64,000 nucleotides of DNA from Clavelina lepadiformis (taxonomy: Eukaryota; Chordata; Ascidiacea; Aplousobranchia; Clavelinidae): the NCBI RefSeq assembly GCF_947623445.1, contig NC_135240.1, forward strand, positions 12,834,001-12,898,000. Reading direction: 5' to 3'. A program made the translations under genes and the position numbers. Positions 62,201 through 64,000 of this stretch are shown piece after piece. Under the pieces are notes generated by a model, which was given only the letters and a program-made list of their open reading frames with translations, was not told where the DNA came from and did not search any database. The stretch's first letter is position 1. Each line of letters opens with the position of its first letter.

Positions 62201-64000
62201 GACGTTGCCTTTGTTAACGGCTAAGAGTCTCAATCAAGATAGCCATAAGCACAGTAGCAGAGAACTATAATAACTTTATATGTTTCGTAACATGAGAAAT
62301 TTGTTACGTAACTTTCTAAGTACTTACATAACTTTCAGTCAGCGAAGGCCCGTAAGCAATTTATAGTGTCATGTTTACATCTAGCATCATCCAGTTCTTC
62401 GCGTCCGCCACAGCGGCTTAAAGAGTATTTCAAGATACGTATTGGCATATGCAGTAAAATGTATGAGTATATCTGCGCATATAAAAGCGTTACATAACAA
62501 AAAACTATATAAACAGGAAAGCTGACGAGTAAGAGGATGACGAGAACAACCGCTAATGTTAATGGAGGTTGAAAGAGAACTAAACAGCATAACTAAATGA
62601 GATCTTTTTCTGGATGATGGAGGAAAGTACGAAAGATATGACGTCATTTGAAGAAAATATTTTCCTATTATTAAGTTGTCCTGGTCAGGTATTTATTCCA
62701 TTCAGCAATATGGTATAGCTGTATATTTATAAAACCTTAACTGCACATTTACTGGGTTTGAATCATCCAGTGAGCCATAACGCTGCCACTTTAAGTGAGA
62801 GCTTGAAAAAACCGGAAACAAAACCTAGAAATGTCATAAAATATCTCATTGCAGTGTGTTTGTGACAAAGAAAATAGAGATAGATACGGCCATGTTGCAA
62901 TGTCTGGGATTGAATAGTCCCATTATTATGTATATTTATTCATTTACATTGTTTTAGTTCGGATTGGTACTGTAATGTTCTTTGAAAATGACAAGAAAAA
63001 CGAAAGAAGTAAAATCGAACGATCACTAGCGTTGCAAAGCTTGCTCATGCCGTCGCTGACTGTTCTGGACTCAACATGATACACTCCACGCTTGAAATGT
63101 ACGTATGGAATCAATCATAAAACACTAAGTATTCAAAGCACACAAAAAAGTTTTGGGCGCTCTCTAATGGATATTGCATGCCCTGTGGCTATTTTGGCTT
63201 TGTGTGACGGGCTTTCGACATTGCCTCACAAAAGTTTAAAAAACAGCAGTTGGAACCGCTATGAAGTTTGTACTAACGGAGCTTGACCAATGATCGATTA
63301 CTAATGTTATTCGTCGACCCTTATAAAGTTACCAAAAATTTGCCTTTTTTATTTAATTTCCTAAAATTAATATTAGTATTACCTACACTCAATAAACGTA
63401 ACTATATTTGAATCATGAGAAAACAAAAATTACTTTATAATTAGGATATAGCATTACAGCACTTATTTGTTACATTACCGTACTTTTCATTAAAAATATA
63501 ACAGTGAGTTACAGTAACTGGTATTGACAGCGCTCTATACAAACCGGAAAACTTTAATAACAGATATACTGTACCAAGGTATGTATGAGTATGACTGACA
63601 AGATACACAACAATGCTAATTTACCAAACGTAGAATGTGCTCCATAAATTTGGTAAAAGAAAAAAAATAACATTTTGGTGAAAATTATTTCCATATATCG
63701 CCAGAACCGATACCAAATATACCTCTTATATACAACCCAGCAGGTTGAAACAAGTTACTGCAGTAGCTCTTGTTTCTTCAGTTTGGTCAAAATTATTGCA
63801 ATAAGCCAAAAAATTTCTACAAATTTCCTTAATTTAATTGTCCAAACATAAACTTATTTGCTGGGAAAATTCAATAAAGATTTTCAATTTAATTGCTTTT
63901 CGATTGCTAGAATGACATAAATTAAACAAAAATTGTAATTTTTTGAGCAAAATCCGGTAATTTTATTCATGCTGCAAAAGCACAATGCATTTTTTACAAA
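59259..64000. other. Intergenic region, right end of window
   Basis: About 4.7 kb of AT-rich sequence. No gene, RNA or bounded element is recognised. The longest frames (60-86 codons) show no family resemblance. Confidence 0.45.

Noticed and set aside
54476-64000. Hidden genes in the right-hand 9.5 kb
   Set aside because: I checked the frames of 60-86 codons on both strands and found no conserved motif or plausible exon chain; single short exons could still be missed.

Overview
This is nuclear DNA from an animal. It is AT-rich, genes are split by GT-AG introns, and seven protein-coding loci occupy roughly half of the 64 kb. The families are all metazoan: ArfGAP2/3, acid sphingomyelinase, SAMD15-type SAM protein, RBM24/RBM38, mitochondrial ribosomal protein L23, RAB21 and ribosomal protein L3. 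The gene density, the abundance of small hAT-type DNA elements and the close match to vertebrate gene structures suggest an invertebrate deuterostome, and a tunicate is my best guess. No single sequence proves the species.

Layout, left to right. 170-3917 (+): last six exons of an ArfGAP2/3 gene, ending in a 15-nt terminal coding exon. 3.9-8.3 kb: intergenic, with a tRNA-like SINE head and two perfect hairpin-forming inverted repeats. 8328-10118 (+): complete acid sphingomyelinase in one uninterrupted coding exon. 10.2-15.7 kb: transposon-rich block with three hAT-like elements; one (12889-14082) carries two oppositely oriented minisatellite arrays. 16137-17461 (+): two-exon gene for a SAM domain of SAMD15 type. 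21.2-28.35 kb (+): RBM24/RBM38-like RNA-binding protein with an unusual long Q/A-rich N-terminal extension. 29.5-30.0 kb (+): dead LINE fragment. 30449-32409 (-): MRPL23. 34.2-34.5 kb: hAT MITE. 37954-41604 (-): RAB21 with repeats in its introns. 43.3-43.6 kb: hAT MITE. 44.3-45.7 kb (-): second dead LINE. 48971-54475 (+): RPL3, with two intronic box C/D snoRNAs that match vertebrate SNORD43 and SNORD83, plus a third candidate. 54.5-64 kb: no gene recognised.

The genes do not form an operon or pathway. They are ordinary cellular genes for vesicle traffic (ArfGAP, RAB21), lysosomal lipid breakdown, RNA binding and cytosolic or mitochondrial translation. The structured non-coding content is the more distinctive part: at least four hAT insertions with recognisable 8-bp target-site duplications, the mirrored minisatellite element and a smaller relative inside an RBM24/38 intron, and snoRNAs nested in RPL3. 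All exon borders come from reading frame, splice dinucleotides and remembered family sequence; no alignment was run.
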